From an uncultured Eubacterium sp. (lineage in GTDB: Bacteria; Bacillota; Clostridia; Lachnospirales; Lachnospiraceae), in NCBI GenBank assembly GCA_910579075.1, contig CAJTSV010000097.1, positions 1 to 9,560 on the forward strand: a stretch of DNA of 9,560 bases, written 5' to 3'. The notes under the pieces are model-generated. The model searched no databases. It was not told where the DNA came from and worked only from the letters and a program-made list of their open reading frames with translations. Position numbers and translations under genes: made by a program. This document shows, in pieces, positions 1 through 6,604 of this stretch; position 1 is the first letter of the stretch, and every line of letters starts with the position of its first letter.

Positions 1-2
1 AG

Positions 3-803
3 AGCTGCCTGCAAAATCCGTTCCAGCCAGCTGCAGCAGCCGGAAATACCCGGAATAAGCAGGATGCTTCCCCGGTCAATCCGTCGCCTTACCGGTTTGG
101 GGAATGTCCGGATAACAGCCTGCTGCGTCCGGCGGGCCATGGGTATATGAACAATGCTGTGCGCATTGCAAAAAAAGAAGGAACCTATGTGGAATGCATC
201 AGCAGCTGCGGGACGCTGCGCATCACGCCCATAAACGATTCCATTATCCGGGTGCAGTTTGGACGGGCAGGGATGCAGCCGCAGCCTGGTTACTGGCACC
301 GGGAACCGGAAGGATGCGGCTTTTGGAAAGCCAGGCAGGGAAACACCCGGGTGGAGATTGATACCGGGACGCTTGTGGCACGCATTGAAAAAAAGACAGG
401 CGCCGTGCAGTTTCTGGACCGGCAGGGCCGGCTGCTGTTAGCCGAACATGCAGCACTGCCGCGCCAGATACAGGACGGGGATGATGCACAGGCATGGGTT
501 TATTTTGACTGGCCAAAACAGGAACAGCTGTCTGCAAAAGGCCTGCTGGCGGACGAACTGGAGCGCATAAATAAGAAGGCAAGGTATATCAGCTTCGGCG
601 GCAGGAAAATGCGCATGCCGCTTCTGGTTTCCAGCAGCGGGTACGGGCTTGGGATTGCATCAGAAAGCACCGTGATGTGCTGCATGGTGCCTTCGTATGG
701 GAATTATGTATATACACAGGGCAGCGCCTGGATTGATTATTATTTTCTGTATGGCGGGGATGAAAAGACGGTTCTTAAGATGTACGCAAGCATCAGGGAC
801 TAA
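3..803 (+). CDS. GH31 glycosidase N-terminal domain only; truncated, partial at left edge
   Basis: The product resembles the N-terminal galactose-mutarotase-like beta-sandwich of family 31 glycoside hydrolases (alpha-glucosidase/alpha-xylosidase type). Family-like blocks are 'NDSIIRVQF', 'FLDRQGRLLL', 'KGLLADELERINKKARYISF' and 'SSSGYGLGIASES', ending in the 'YYFLYGG' strand and the helix that normally precede the catalytic barrel. The stop TAA at 801-803 falls exactly there, so the (beta/alpha)8 domain and its two catalytic Asp residues are absent. Full-length members are usually 650-800 residues. The next bases in the other two frames do not read as the expected barrel start. The first ATG is at 147, but it has no convincing ribosome binding site and the same frame is open back to base 3 (48 more codons, Pro/Asn/Ala-rich then 'YRFGECPDN'), so the true start probably lies outside the window. 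It is probably a catalytically dead remnant; a standalone sugar-binding domain is the alternative. Confidence 0.72.
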   Translation, partial: SCLQNPFQPAAAAGNTRNKQDASPVNPSPYRFGECPDNSLLRPAGHGYMNNAVRIAKKEGTYVECISSCGTLRITPINDSIIRVQFGRAGMQPQPGYWHREPEGCGFWKARQGNTRVEIDTGTLVARIEKKTGAVQFLDRQGRLLLAEHAALPRQIQDGDDAQAWVYFDWPKQEQLSAKGLLADELERINKKARYISFGGRKMRMPLLVSSSGYGLGIASESTVMCCMVPSYGNYVYTQGSAWIDYYFLYGGDEKTVLKMYASIRD

Positions 804-873
804 ATCCGGACATGCAGCCTGCCAGGAGATATCCGGGTGGGAGAACATCCTGGAAGGAGAAAGGAAAAAAAGA

Positions 874-1701
874 ATGGTTTACCAGCTGAAACAGCCGCAG
901 GAAGCGGTATCACTGTTTGAGGGATGGCACGAAACGATGATATGGTCCTGCCTGCAGGGCGTGATGGGGTGTATTTATGCGGACAGCAGGACGCACCCGG
1001 CATCTGCCAGGGCAGTGCTTGGCGACTTTCATTATTTTGCCGGAAAGCCGGACAAAGAACTGCTGCTGTATCAGCTGCCTGCACCCGGCATGTGCCCGCC
1101 GTCCTGTGAAAGGCGGGATTTTGGCATTTTTGTGCCCGGGCACGAAGGATGGGCAGAGCTGATAAAGGAATGCTTCGCGCAAAAGGCAGTGAAGGTATTG
1201 CGCTATGCATTCCGTAAGGATATTTCCGGGCGGAAAAGCTTTGACGTGAAAATGCTGCAGGAGGCTGCGGGAAACGTGCCGGACGGGTTTGAACTGCGCA
1301 TGATGGACGAAGCGCTGTTTATGCAGTGCAGGGAAACCGCATGGTGCAGGGACTGGGCGGCGCAGTATGAGGATTATGCGCAGTACCGCAGATACGGCCT
1401 GGGTGCTGTCCTGTTAAAGGACGGGGAGCCGGTTTCGGGTGCTTCTTCCTATTCGGGCTTTTGCGGCGGCATCGAAATTGAGATTGATACAAGAAAGGAC
1501 TGGCGCAGGCGGGGATTTGCTTTTCTGTGCGGGGCAAGGCTCATACTGGAATGCCTGGACAGGGGCTGGTACCCGGCCTGGGACGCCCAGAACCGGCAGT
1601 CAGCGGCACTGGCCTGCAGGCTTGGGTATCAGCCTGACGGTACATATGAAGCATACGAGGTTACGTCCGGGAAGGCCGCGGGCGTGCATGAACCGGAATA
1701 A
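874..1701 (+). CDS. GNAT-family acetyltransferase, ZmaR-like (GNAT_acetyltran type)
   Basis: This encodes a 275-residue soluble protein. The N-terminal half has the 'GVMGCIYAD...HPASARAVLGDFHYFAG' pattern (about residues 29-57) typical of the two-domain GNAT proteins related to zwittermicin resistance protein ZmaR (Pfam GNAT_acetyltran). The C-terminal half is the GNAT fold: the acetyl-CoA binding motif lies near residues 203-222 ('IDT....WRRRGFAFLCGARLI', with the R-R-x-G pyrophosphate loop), followed by 'AWDAQNRQSAALACRLGY' (235-252), the usual final GNAT strand-helix. The frame is open upstream to 697, but the ATG at 874 is chosen because GGAAGGAGAAAGG lies at 852-864 and family homology begins there. 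It starts 70 bases after the truncated GH31 frame and may be transcribed with it; I see no promoter of its own. The acceptor substrate is unknown, and members of this family acetylate quite different amines. Confidence 0.85.
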   Translation: MVYQLKQPQEAVSLFEGWHETMIWSCLQGVMGCIYADSRTHPASARAVLGDFHYFAGKPDKELLLYQLPAPGMCPPSCERRDFGIFVPGHEGWAELIKECFAQKAVKVLRYAFRKDISGRKSFDVKMLQEAAGNVPDGFELRMMDEALFMQCRETAWCRDWAAQYEDYAQYRRYGLGAVLLKDGEPVSGASSYSGFCGGIEIEIDTRKDWRRRGFAFLCGARLILECLDRGWYPAWDAQNRQSAALACRLGYQPDGTYEAYEVTSGKAAGVHEPE

Positions 1702-1823
1702 ATCCGTCTGCTTTCTGGCAGAATGCACGATTGAAAGCCGGATAAATTTCATCATTATGCTGTATAATATAGCAGAAAGAAATAAAAAATAGTGTATTTT
1801 TACCAGTATATAACTCCGGTTCC

Positions 1824-1851
1824 TTGACTTTATTCCCGAAAAGTGTATAAT
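1824..1851 (+). promoter_or_regulatory. Sigma-A-type promoter for the chemoreceptor-SDR unit
   Basis: The -35 box TTGACT (1824-1829) and the -10 box TATAAT (1846-1851) are separated by 16 bases, close to consensus. Transcription should start near 1858, giving a leader of about 36 bases before the ATG at 1894. The region before it (1702-1823) is AT-rich and holds another TATAAT (1763-1768) without a good -35. Confidence 0.82.
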
Positions 1852-1893
1852 GAAGATGTCACTGTACATTATGATTTGGAAAGCGGGGGTTTC

Positions 1894-3714
1894 ATGAAGG
1901 AAAAAACAGCTGCTGGGAAGCAGAATGTAAAAGGGTTTCGCAGTCTTACAGCGATGCTGATTTCAATTATTTTTATTTTGATTTGTATTCCTACGGTAGG
2001 ACTGGCAGCTCTGGGTATTCATTATCTGAAGCAGTCGATGGCGGAGTCTGCACAGCTGTATGAAGAAGCGATGACAGACGGCTATTCGATGGAAATCAAG
2101 TCGCAGGTAGAAGGGGCGCTTGCGGTCTGCCAGAGTTATTATGACCGCTGCCAGAATGGCGAGCTGGCCGAGGAAGCTGCAAAAAGGCTTGCAAGGGAGG
2201 TTATCCGCAATATGCGTTACCGCGATGACGGCTCGGGGTATATCTGGATAGACGGGGAAGACCATATGCTGGTCATGCATCCGATTCTGACAGACCAGGA
2301 GGGCACGAACCGGTATGACCTGACAGACCAGAACGGCGTAAAGGTCACGCAGTGCATTGTATCGGCTGCAAAAGCCGGGGGCGGGTACAATGAATTTTAT
2401 TTTACAAAGGCGGACGGTAAGACGGTTGCGCCGAAAATCGCCTATTCTGAAATGTTTGCGCCGTGGGGCTGGGCAGTTGCGACCGGCAATTACGTGGACG
2501 AAATGAATGAAAAGATTGACGGCATGCAGGCAAATATTGCAGCAGAATTTTCCGGCATGCTCAGGCTTTATGGAATATCTGCGGTGTCCATGCTGCTTGT
2601 GGCGCTTGTAATAGCTGCCCTGGGCGGAATCCGGATTACAAAAGGCATCAAGATGGTGGAAGCAAACCTGCGCCAGTCAGCAAGCGGGGATTTAAGCTTT
2701 ACGGTAAACCAAAAGCTGCTGTCACGCGCTGATGAAATCGGGGAAATGGCGCGTTCGCTTGAAAATGTCCGCCAGTCGCTGGCCGGTATGCTGGGCAGCG
2801 TCAAGCATACGGGCGAGGCTCTGAATGAAAGCAGTGAAAATTTCAGCCGGAAATTTGAATATATTTCGGAGAGCATACATAATACAAACCAGGCTATCGA
2901 CGACCTGGCACAGGGCGCTACGAACCAGGCGAGCGAGACCGAAACAGTAAATGATAAAATTAAGGAGCTTGGCGGCGTCATTGAGGTAGAAAAGAACGAT
3001 GTCACGAAGCTGGAAGAAACCGTATCAGCCATGACAAAGCATACGGCAGTTGCTTCGAAAAGCATCGGCGAGCTGGATGTCATTACCAAAACGACGATTG
3101 AAGCCATTGACACAGTTTCTGAGCAGACGAATAAAAACAACGATTCTGCTGCAAATATTAATAAAGCCGTTGAAATTATCAAGGGGCTGGCAGCACAGAC
3201 GAACCTGCTATCGTTAAATGCCAGCATTGAGGCAGCAAGAGCCGGGGAAGCCGGGCGCGGGTTTGCCGTTGTAGCAGAGGAAATCCGCAATCTTTCCGAG
3301 GAGTCTTCCGGCAATGCACAGGAAATTGAAGGCATTGTCAAGGAACTGATTGGCAACGTGGAAGTATCGGTCAGCAAGATGAATGAAGTGACCGATAACG
3401 TGCAGAAGCAGCAGAAATGCCTGGATGATACCAGAATGGCGTTCCAGCACTTAAGCAGGGAGGTTGCCCTTGTGGAAGAAGTGACCAAAGAAATCGGCGG
3501 CCAGACAGAAATCCTGAATTCCCTGAAAGAAATTGTAACGGATTCTGTCAATATGCTGGCCAGTGTCGTGGAAGAAAACGCGGCATCAACGCAAGAAACC
3601 AGTGCAAGCATGACACTGCTGTCACAGACTATCAGCGAGTGCAGGGAAGATACGCGCGGGCTTGTAGAATTAAGCCACCGTGCGAACGACGAAGCCGGAA
3701 AATTCCAGCTTTGA
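1894..3714 (+). CDS. Methyl-accepting chemotaxis protein with extracellular Cache domain
   Basis: This is a 606-residue transmembrane chemoreceptor. In order: a short basic cytoplasmic tail, TM1 (about 18-43), an extracellular single-Cache domain (about 45-215, with 'GYIWIDGEDHMLVMHP' and 'FAPWGWAVATGNYVDEM', the sCache_2 pattern), TM2 (about 222-246), a HAMP linker (about 247-300), and a long coiled-coil signalling domain with the conserved hairpin tip 'LNASIEAARAGEAGRGFAVV' at 441-460. It should signal through CheA/CheW. There is no C-terminal CheR-docking pentapeptide. Known sCache_2 ligands are often small carboxylates, but the ligand here cannot be read from sequence. The frame also opens at a GTG at 1843, but that codon overlaps the -10 box, so the ATG at 1894 is chosen; the AGCGGGGG just upstream is a weak, unusual ribosome binding site. 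The SDR gene follows after 27 bases. Confidence 0.93.
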   Translation: MKEKTAAGKQNVKGFRSLTAMLISIIFILICIPTVGLAALGIHYLKQSMAESAQLYEEAMTDGYSMEIKSQVEGALAVCQSYYDRCQNGELAEEAAKRLAREVIRNMRYRDDGSGYIWIDGEDHMLVMHPILTDQEGTNRYDLTDQNGVKVTQCIVSAAKAGGGYNEFYFTKADGKTVAPKIAYSEMFAPWGWAVATGNYVDEMNEKIDGMQANIAAEFSGMLRLYGISAVSMLLVALVIAALGGIRITKGIKMVEANLRQSASGDLSFTVNQKLLSRADEIGEMARSLENVRQSLAGMLGSVKHTGEALNESSENFSRKFEYISESIHNTNQAIDDLAQGATNQASETETVNDKIKELGGVIEVEKNDVTKLEETVSAMTKHTAVASKSIGELDVITKTTIEAIDTVSEQTNKNNDSAANINKAVEIIKGLAAQTNLLSLNASIEAARAGEAGRGFAVVAEEIRNLSEESSGNAQEIEGIVKELIGNVEVSVSKMNEVTDNVQKQQKCLDDTRMAFQHLSREVALVEEVTKEIGGQTEILNSLKEIVTDSVNMLASVVEENAASTQETSASMTLLSQTISECREDTRGLVELSHRANDEAGKFQL

Positions 3715-3741
3715 GAAAAGGCAGAATAAGGAGGACCTGTC

Positions 3742-4542
3742 ATGGGATTTTTAACAGGAAAAACAGCAATTATTACCGGAGCCGGACGGGCAGTGTTAAG
3801 TGACGGCAGATGCGGCTCCATCGGATATGGCATTGCAGCTGCATATGCAAAAGAAGGGGCGAATCTGGTCATTACCGGGCGCAACCTGAAAAAACTGGAG
3901 GATGCGAAGGAAGAACTGGAACGGCTGTACGGGATTTCCGTACTCATTATGCAGGCAGATGTCAATGCGGGTGCAGACAATGAGGCAGTTGTTGCAGGCG
4001 TTGTGGAAAAAACAATGGAGGCCTTTGGAAGGATTGATGTGCTGATAAATAATGCGCAGGCGTCTGCTTCCGGTGTAACGCTTGCAGACCATACGACAGA
4101 GCAGTTTAACCTGGCCCTGTATTCCGGGCTGTATGCAGCGTTTTACTATATGAAAGCCTGCTATCCGCATTTGAAAGAAACAAAAGGAACGGTCATTAAT
4201 TTTGCTTCCGGCGCAGGGTTATTTGGCAATTTCGGCCAGTGCGCTTATGCGGCTGCAAAAGAAGGCATCCGCGGCCTGACACGCGTGGCTGCTACGGAAT
4301 GGGCAAAGGACGGGGTAAATGTCAATATTATCTGTCCGCTGGCATGGACAGCCCAGTTAGAGCAGTTTGAAAAGGCATACCCGGATGCATTTAAAGAGAA
4401 TGTAAAGATGCCGCCGGCAGGCCATTACGGCGATTCGGAGCTGGAAATCGGGCGTGTCTGTGTGCAGCTGGCATCTGAAGATTTCAAATACATGACAGGC
4501 GAGACGATTACGCTTGAGGGAGGCATGGGACTGCGCCCGTAA
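3742..4542 (+). CDS. SDR oxidoreductase, 12alpha-hydroxysteroid dehydrogenase-like
   Basis: This is a 266-residue classical short-chain dehydrogenase. The Rossmann glycine motif starts at T12-G13 and resumes at G25-S26-I27-G28. R47 after the second strand ('ITGRN') favours NADP(H). 'NNAQ' is at 103-106, and the catalytic residues are S156, Y169 and K173. Several blocks match, from memory, the bile-acid 12alpha-HSDH of Clostridium sp. ATCC 29733: 'SIGYGIA', 'AYAKEGANLV', 'DVLINNAQASASG', 'INFASGAGLFGN', 'CPLAWTAQLE' and 'LEGGMGLRP' at the C-terminus. That enzyme reversibly oxidises the 12alpha-hydroxyl of cholate and deoxycholate. The substrate here is inferred, not shown; another steroid or secondary alcohol is possible. 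It is preceded by AAGGAGG at 3728-3734 with 7-base spacing, lies 27 bases behind the chemoreceptor with no promoter seen, and ends at a strong terminator. About seven residues (VLSDGRC, 18-24) are extra in the glycine loop relative to the remembered homologue. Confidence 0.9.
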   Translation: MGFLTGKTAIITGAGRAVLSDGRCGSIGYGIAAAYAKEGANLVITGRNLKKLEDAKEELERLYGISVLIMQADVNAGADNEAVVAGVVEKTMEAFGRIDVLINNAQASASGVTLADHTTEQFNLALYSGLYAAFYYMKACYPHLKETKGTVINFASGAGLFGNFGQCAYAAAKEGIRGLTRVAATEWAKDGVNVNIICPLAWTAQLEQFEKAYPDAFKENVKMPPAGHYGDSELEIGRVCVQLASEDFKYMTGETITLEGGMGLRP

Positions 4543-4556
4543 GGAAAGGAATCAGG

Positions 4557-4621
4557 CGCGCGGGATGTAAGGCCGTATTTTCCGGTTATATTTTATCGGC
4601 CAGGCATCCGCGCGTTTTTTT
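4557..4621 (+). terminator. Rho-independent terminator after the SDR gene
   Basis: CGCGCGGGATG (4557-4567) pairs with CATCCGCGCG (4605-4614) with one bulged G, followed by seven T (4615-4621). A second inner stem, GGCCG (4571-4575) with CGGCC (4597-4601), extends the helix. There is no A-tract on the left arm, so it acts for plus-strand transcripts only. It begins 14 bases after the SDR stop. Confidence 0.9.
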
Positions 4622-4659
4622 GGAATATGATATAGGAAAGCGTTGCGAAAGGGCAGCCC

Positions 4660-5334
4660 ATGCAGGAATTTTGCAAATTTGTAAATGAGCCGTTACCATA
4701 TTCTTATAAAGCAATGGAGCCATATATTGATATCCAGACGATGTACCTGCATCACGACAAGCACCTGCAGGCATATATTGATAAACTAAACGCGCTGATT
4801 GCAGAGTGTACGGCACTGCAGTCGATGACGTTTACCGGAGAAGGAACCTGCGGCTTTAAAGCGCTGGTGCGTATTCTGAAAAACCTGGATACGGTGCCGG
4901 ACTTTGCAAGGACGGATGTTAAAAATAATGCAGGGGGTGTATTTAATCACTGGTTTTATTTTAACGGCCTGTCTGAGGAACCGAAGGGAAGGCCGGAGGG
5001 GACGCTTGCAGAAAACATCCAGTGGCAGTTTGGCGGGTTTTCTGCTTTTCAGAAAGCCTTTACAAAAAAAGCGATGGCTGTCTTTGGCTCCGGCTATGCA
5101 TGGCTTGTATCGGATTTGGATGGCAGCCTGGACATCATTCAGACAGCCAATCAGGACACGCCGATTCCGGAAAACCGGATTCCTGTTATCTGTGTGGATG
5201 TATGGGAGCATGCGTATTACCTGAAACATAAAAATCTGAGGGCAGATTACCTGCCGGACTGGTTTGCGGCAGCGAACTGGGACTGGGCACAGTGGTGTTA
5301 TGCCAACCCGCAGATGTTTTCCGGGGATGCATAA
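4660..5334 (+). CDS. sodA: Superoxide dismutase, Fe/Mn family with Mn-type signature
   Basis: This encodes a 224-residue cytoplasmic enzyme (no signal peptide) that dismutates superoxide to peroxide and oxygen. The N-terminal helical domain has 'LPYSYKAMEPYID..TM..HHDKHLQAYIDKLN', and the C-terminal domain has 'GSGYAWLV' and 'VDVWEHAYYL'. The four metal ligands align as H31, H97, D180 and H184 of the family. The residue four before H97 is glycine (G93), where iron enzymes carry the active-site glutamine, while the 'TANQD' motif (Q165) supplies it from the C-terminal domain as in E. coli SodA; this points to manganese or a cambialistic enzyme. The loop around residues 50-85 is slightly long, with Cys at 50 and 64. 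The start is supported by AAAGGG at 4648-4653. Only 38 bases separate it from the preceding terminator, so its promoter must be compressed or overlap the terminator; I see only a TATGAT (4626-4631) without a good -35. Confidence 0.93.
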   Translation: MQEFCKFVNEPLPYSYKAMEPYIDIQTMYLHHDKHLQAYIDKLNALIAECTALQSMTFTGEGTCGFKALVRILKNLDTVPDFARTDVKNNAGGVFNHWFYFNGLSEEPKGRPEGTLAENIQWQFGGFSAFQKAFTKKAMAVFGSGYAWLVSDLDGSLDIIQTANQDTPIPENRIPVICVDVWEHAYYLKHKNLRADYLPDWFAAANWDWAQWCYANPQMFSGDA

Positions 5335-5420
5335 AAGCCGTGGCAGAAAATCCAGGCATTTTTTGCATGGCATACGGAATGCAGCAAAAGGCCGGAACTG
5401 ATTTCATCAGGAAAATCAGG

Positions 5421-5465
5421 AAACAGCAGCAGAATGCACGCCTTGGAGCAGTCTGCTGCTGTTTT
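5421..5465. terminator. Bidirectional hairpin terminator between convergent sod and lacI-type genes
   Basis: AAACAGCAGCAGA (5421-5433) and TCTGCTGCTGTTT (5452-5464) form a perfect 13-bp stem with an 18-base loop. T-rich runs follow on both strands (TTTTGATATTTT on plus, TTTCCTGATTTT on minus), though neither is an unbroken T-tract. Its position between two converging stop codons (5334 and 5477) fits termination of both transcripts. Confidence 0.75.
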
Positions 5466-5476
5466 GATATTTTCCT

Positions 5477-6511
5477 TTAATTTTTTTCGGTTGTTTCCCT
5501 GCGGATAAGAATCGGGGTAATGATTTTGTGGACGGGTTCCTTTAAGGGAACCGGTTTTCTTTTTTTATGCTCATTCATCTGCTGGACTAAAAGGCTGACT
5601 GCTTCATGGGCAATTTTATCTACCTGCTGTCCGACGGTGCTGATGGGAATGACAGCTTCCATGGAAGCCGGGGAATTGTCAAAGCCTACAATCAGGTAAT
5701 CATCCGGCAGGGTTCCGTATTTACGAATCAGCAGGTTTAAAAAGGCATTCGCATTGGTATCGGAGGAAATAAACAGCCCTTTTTTCATGCCGCGGCAGGA
5801 TTGCTCCAGCTCGTCCAGCACTTCGGACAGGGAACTGCGCAGGCTGCCATAATCGCTGCGGAAATCCTTATAGATAATTTTATGATTCAGTTTTTTCTGG
5901 GCGCAGATATCCAGAAAGCCCTGGATTCGTCCGTAAGCAGGGCGTTCGGGCTGTGTCGGGGAGTTGATATGCACCAGAATATCACAGTCATGGCTGGCAA
6001 GCAGGCTCGCAGCCTGGACACCGCCCATATAGTTGTCTGTATTGACGCTGCATACATAAGCGTCTTCGCGTTCAATCGTTACAATCGGAATCTGAAGGCC
6101 TGCCAGCTCCATGGATGGAATCGTATGGCTGAGAATAATCAGTCCCTCGATTTTATAGGCAAGCAGCTCCTGGATATAGCGGCGTTCGGATTCTTCATCA
6201 TCGTTGCCGATAAATACGAGAAATTTGTAGCCGAATTCCTCATAGGTGGATAAAATCTGGGCCAGCATTTTCGAATAGTAATCATTAAACAGGTCCGGGA
6301 TAATAATGCCGATAAATTCGCTTTTGCCATTGGCAAGAATGCGGGCGACTTTGTTTTCTTTGTAGTTTAATTCGGCCAGGGCGCTGGAAATGATTTCCTG
6401 GTTTTCCAGCGTCAGGGAATCCGGATTGTTAAAATACCTGGAAATGGTTGTTTTGGAGAAATTGGTGTATTTTGCAATATCACTGAATGTAATGTTTTTT
6501 TTCTGTCCCAT
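5477..6511 (-). CDS. LacI-family transcriptional regulator
   Basis: This is a 344-residue DNA-binding repressor/activator. The N-terminal LacI helix-turn-helix is clear ('ITFSDIAKYTNFSKTTISRY', about residues 7-26), then the hinge region ('LNYKENKVARILANGKS', about 49-65), then a periplasmic-binding-protein-like effector domain ('IGIIIPDLFNDYYSKMLAQI' through 'LIVGFDNSPAS' near the C-terminus). The effector is probably a sugar or related small molecule, but nothing in the sequence identifies it. An in-frame ATG at 6580 would add 23 residues encoded by a hairpin-forming leader; the ATG at 6511 is preferred because AGAGAAGG (6517-6524) precedes it by 5 bases and the HTH begins at the usual distance. 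It lies 93 bases downstream of the cytoplasmic chemoreceptor on the same strand and convergent with sod. No sugar transporter or hydrolase adjoins it here, so its regulon is unknown. Confidence 0.93.
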   Translation of the reverse strand: MGQKKNITFSDIAKYTNFSKTTISRYFNNPDSLTLENQEIISSALAELNYKENKVARILANGKSEFIGIIIPDLFNDYYSKMLAQILSTYEEFGYKFLVFIGNDDEESERRYIQELLAYKIEGLIILSHTIPSMELAGLQIPIVTIEREDAYVCSVNTDNYMGGVQAASLLASHDCDILVHINSPTQPERPAYGRIQGFLDICAQKKLNHKIIYKDFRSDYGSLRSSLSEVLDELEQSCRGMKKGLFISSDTNANAFLNLLIRKYGTLPDDYLIVGFDNSPASMEAVIPISTVGQQVDKIAHEAVSLLVQQMNEHKKRKPVPLKEPVHKIITPILIRRETTEKN

Positions 6512-6531
6512 AAATACCTTCTCTGTTATAA

Positions 6532-6569
6532 AACCAGCATCTGGATGCGGAGACATGCAGATGCTGGTT
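6532..6569 (-). terminator. Hairpin between chemoreceptor and LacI gene; weak terminator or leader structure
   Basis: AACCAGCATCTG and its exact complement CAGATGCTGGTT form a 12-bp perfect stem (6558-6569 with 6532-6543) around a 14-base loop. On the minus strand only a short GGTTTTATAA run follows, so it would be a weak intrinsic terminator for the upstream chemoreceptor. It ends seven bases before the LacI-gene ribosome binding site, so it also forms that gene's leader and could attenuate readthrough. A protein-binding operator is an alternative. Confidence 0.6.
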
Positions 6570-6604
6570 CTTGTAGTCATATATTGTTCCTGTAATAACG
6601 GGTT

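Noticed and set aside
1763..1768. TATAAT upstream of the chemoreceptor as a second promoter
   Set aside because: No -35 element lies at the right distance (TTGAAA at 1731-1736 is 26 bases away) and no proper TGn extension is present; AT-rich DNA gives such matches by chance.
2568..3980. A 470-codon open frame on the minus strand opposite the chemoreceptor and SDR
   Set aside because: It is a codon-bias shadow: Ser-rich low-complexity translation, no domain, no ribosome binding site, and it crosses two well-supported plus-strand genes and their intergenic gap.
4626..4631. TATGAT as the sod promoter -10 box
   Set aside because: No acceptable -35 exists at 16-18 bases upstream, where the terminator stem lies, and there is no extended -10; it is kept only as a remark in the gene entry.
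5357..5398. Imperfect inverted repeat around TTTTGC...GCAAAA downstream of sod
   Set aside because: The stem is short with mismatches and the much better 13-bp hairpin at 5421-5465 explains termination.
5535..5554. Near-palindrome GGTTCC...GGAACC as an operator
   Set aside because: It lies inside the LacI-type coding sequence and is explained by the repeated codons for PV-PLK-EPV; two mismatches break the symmetry.
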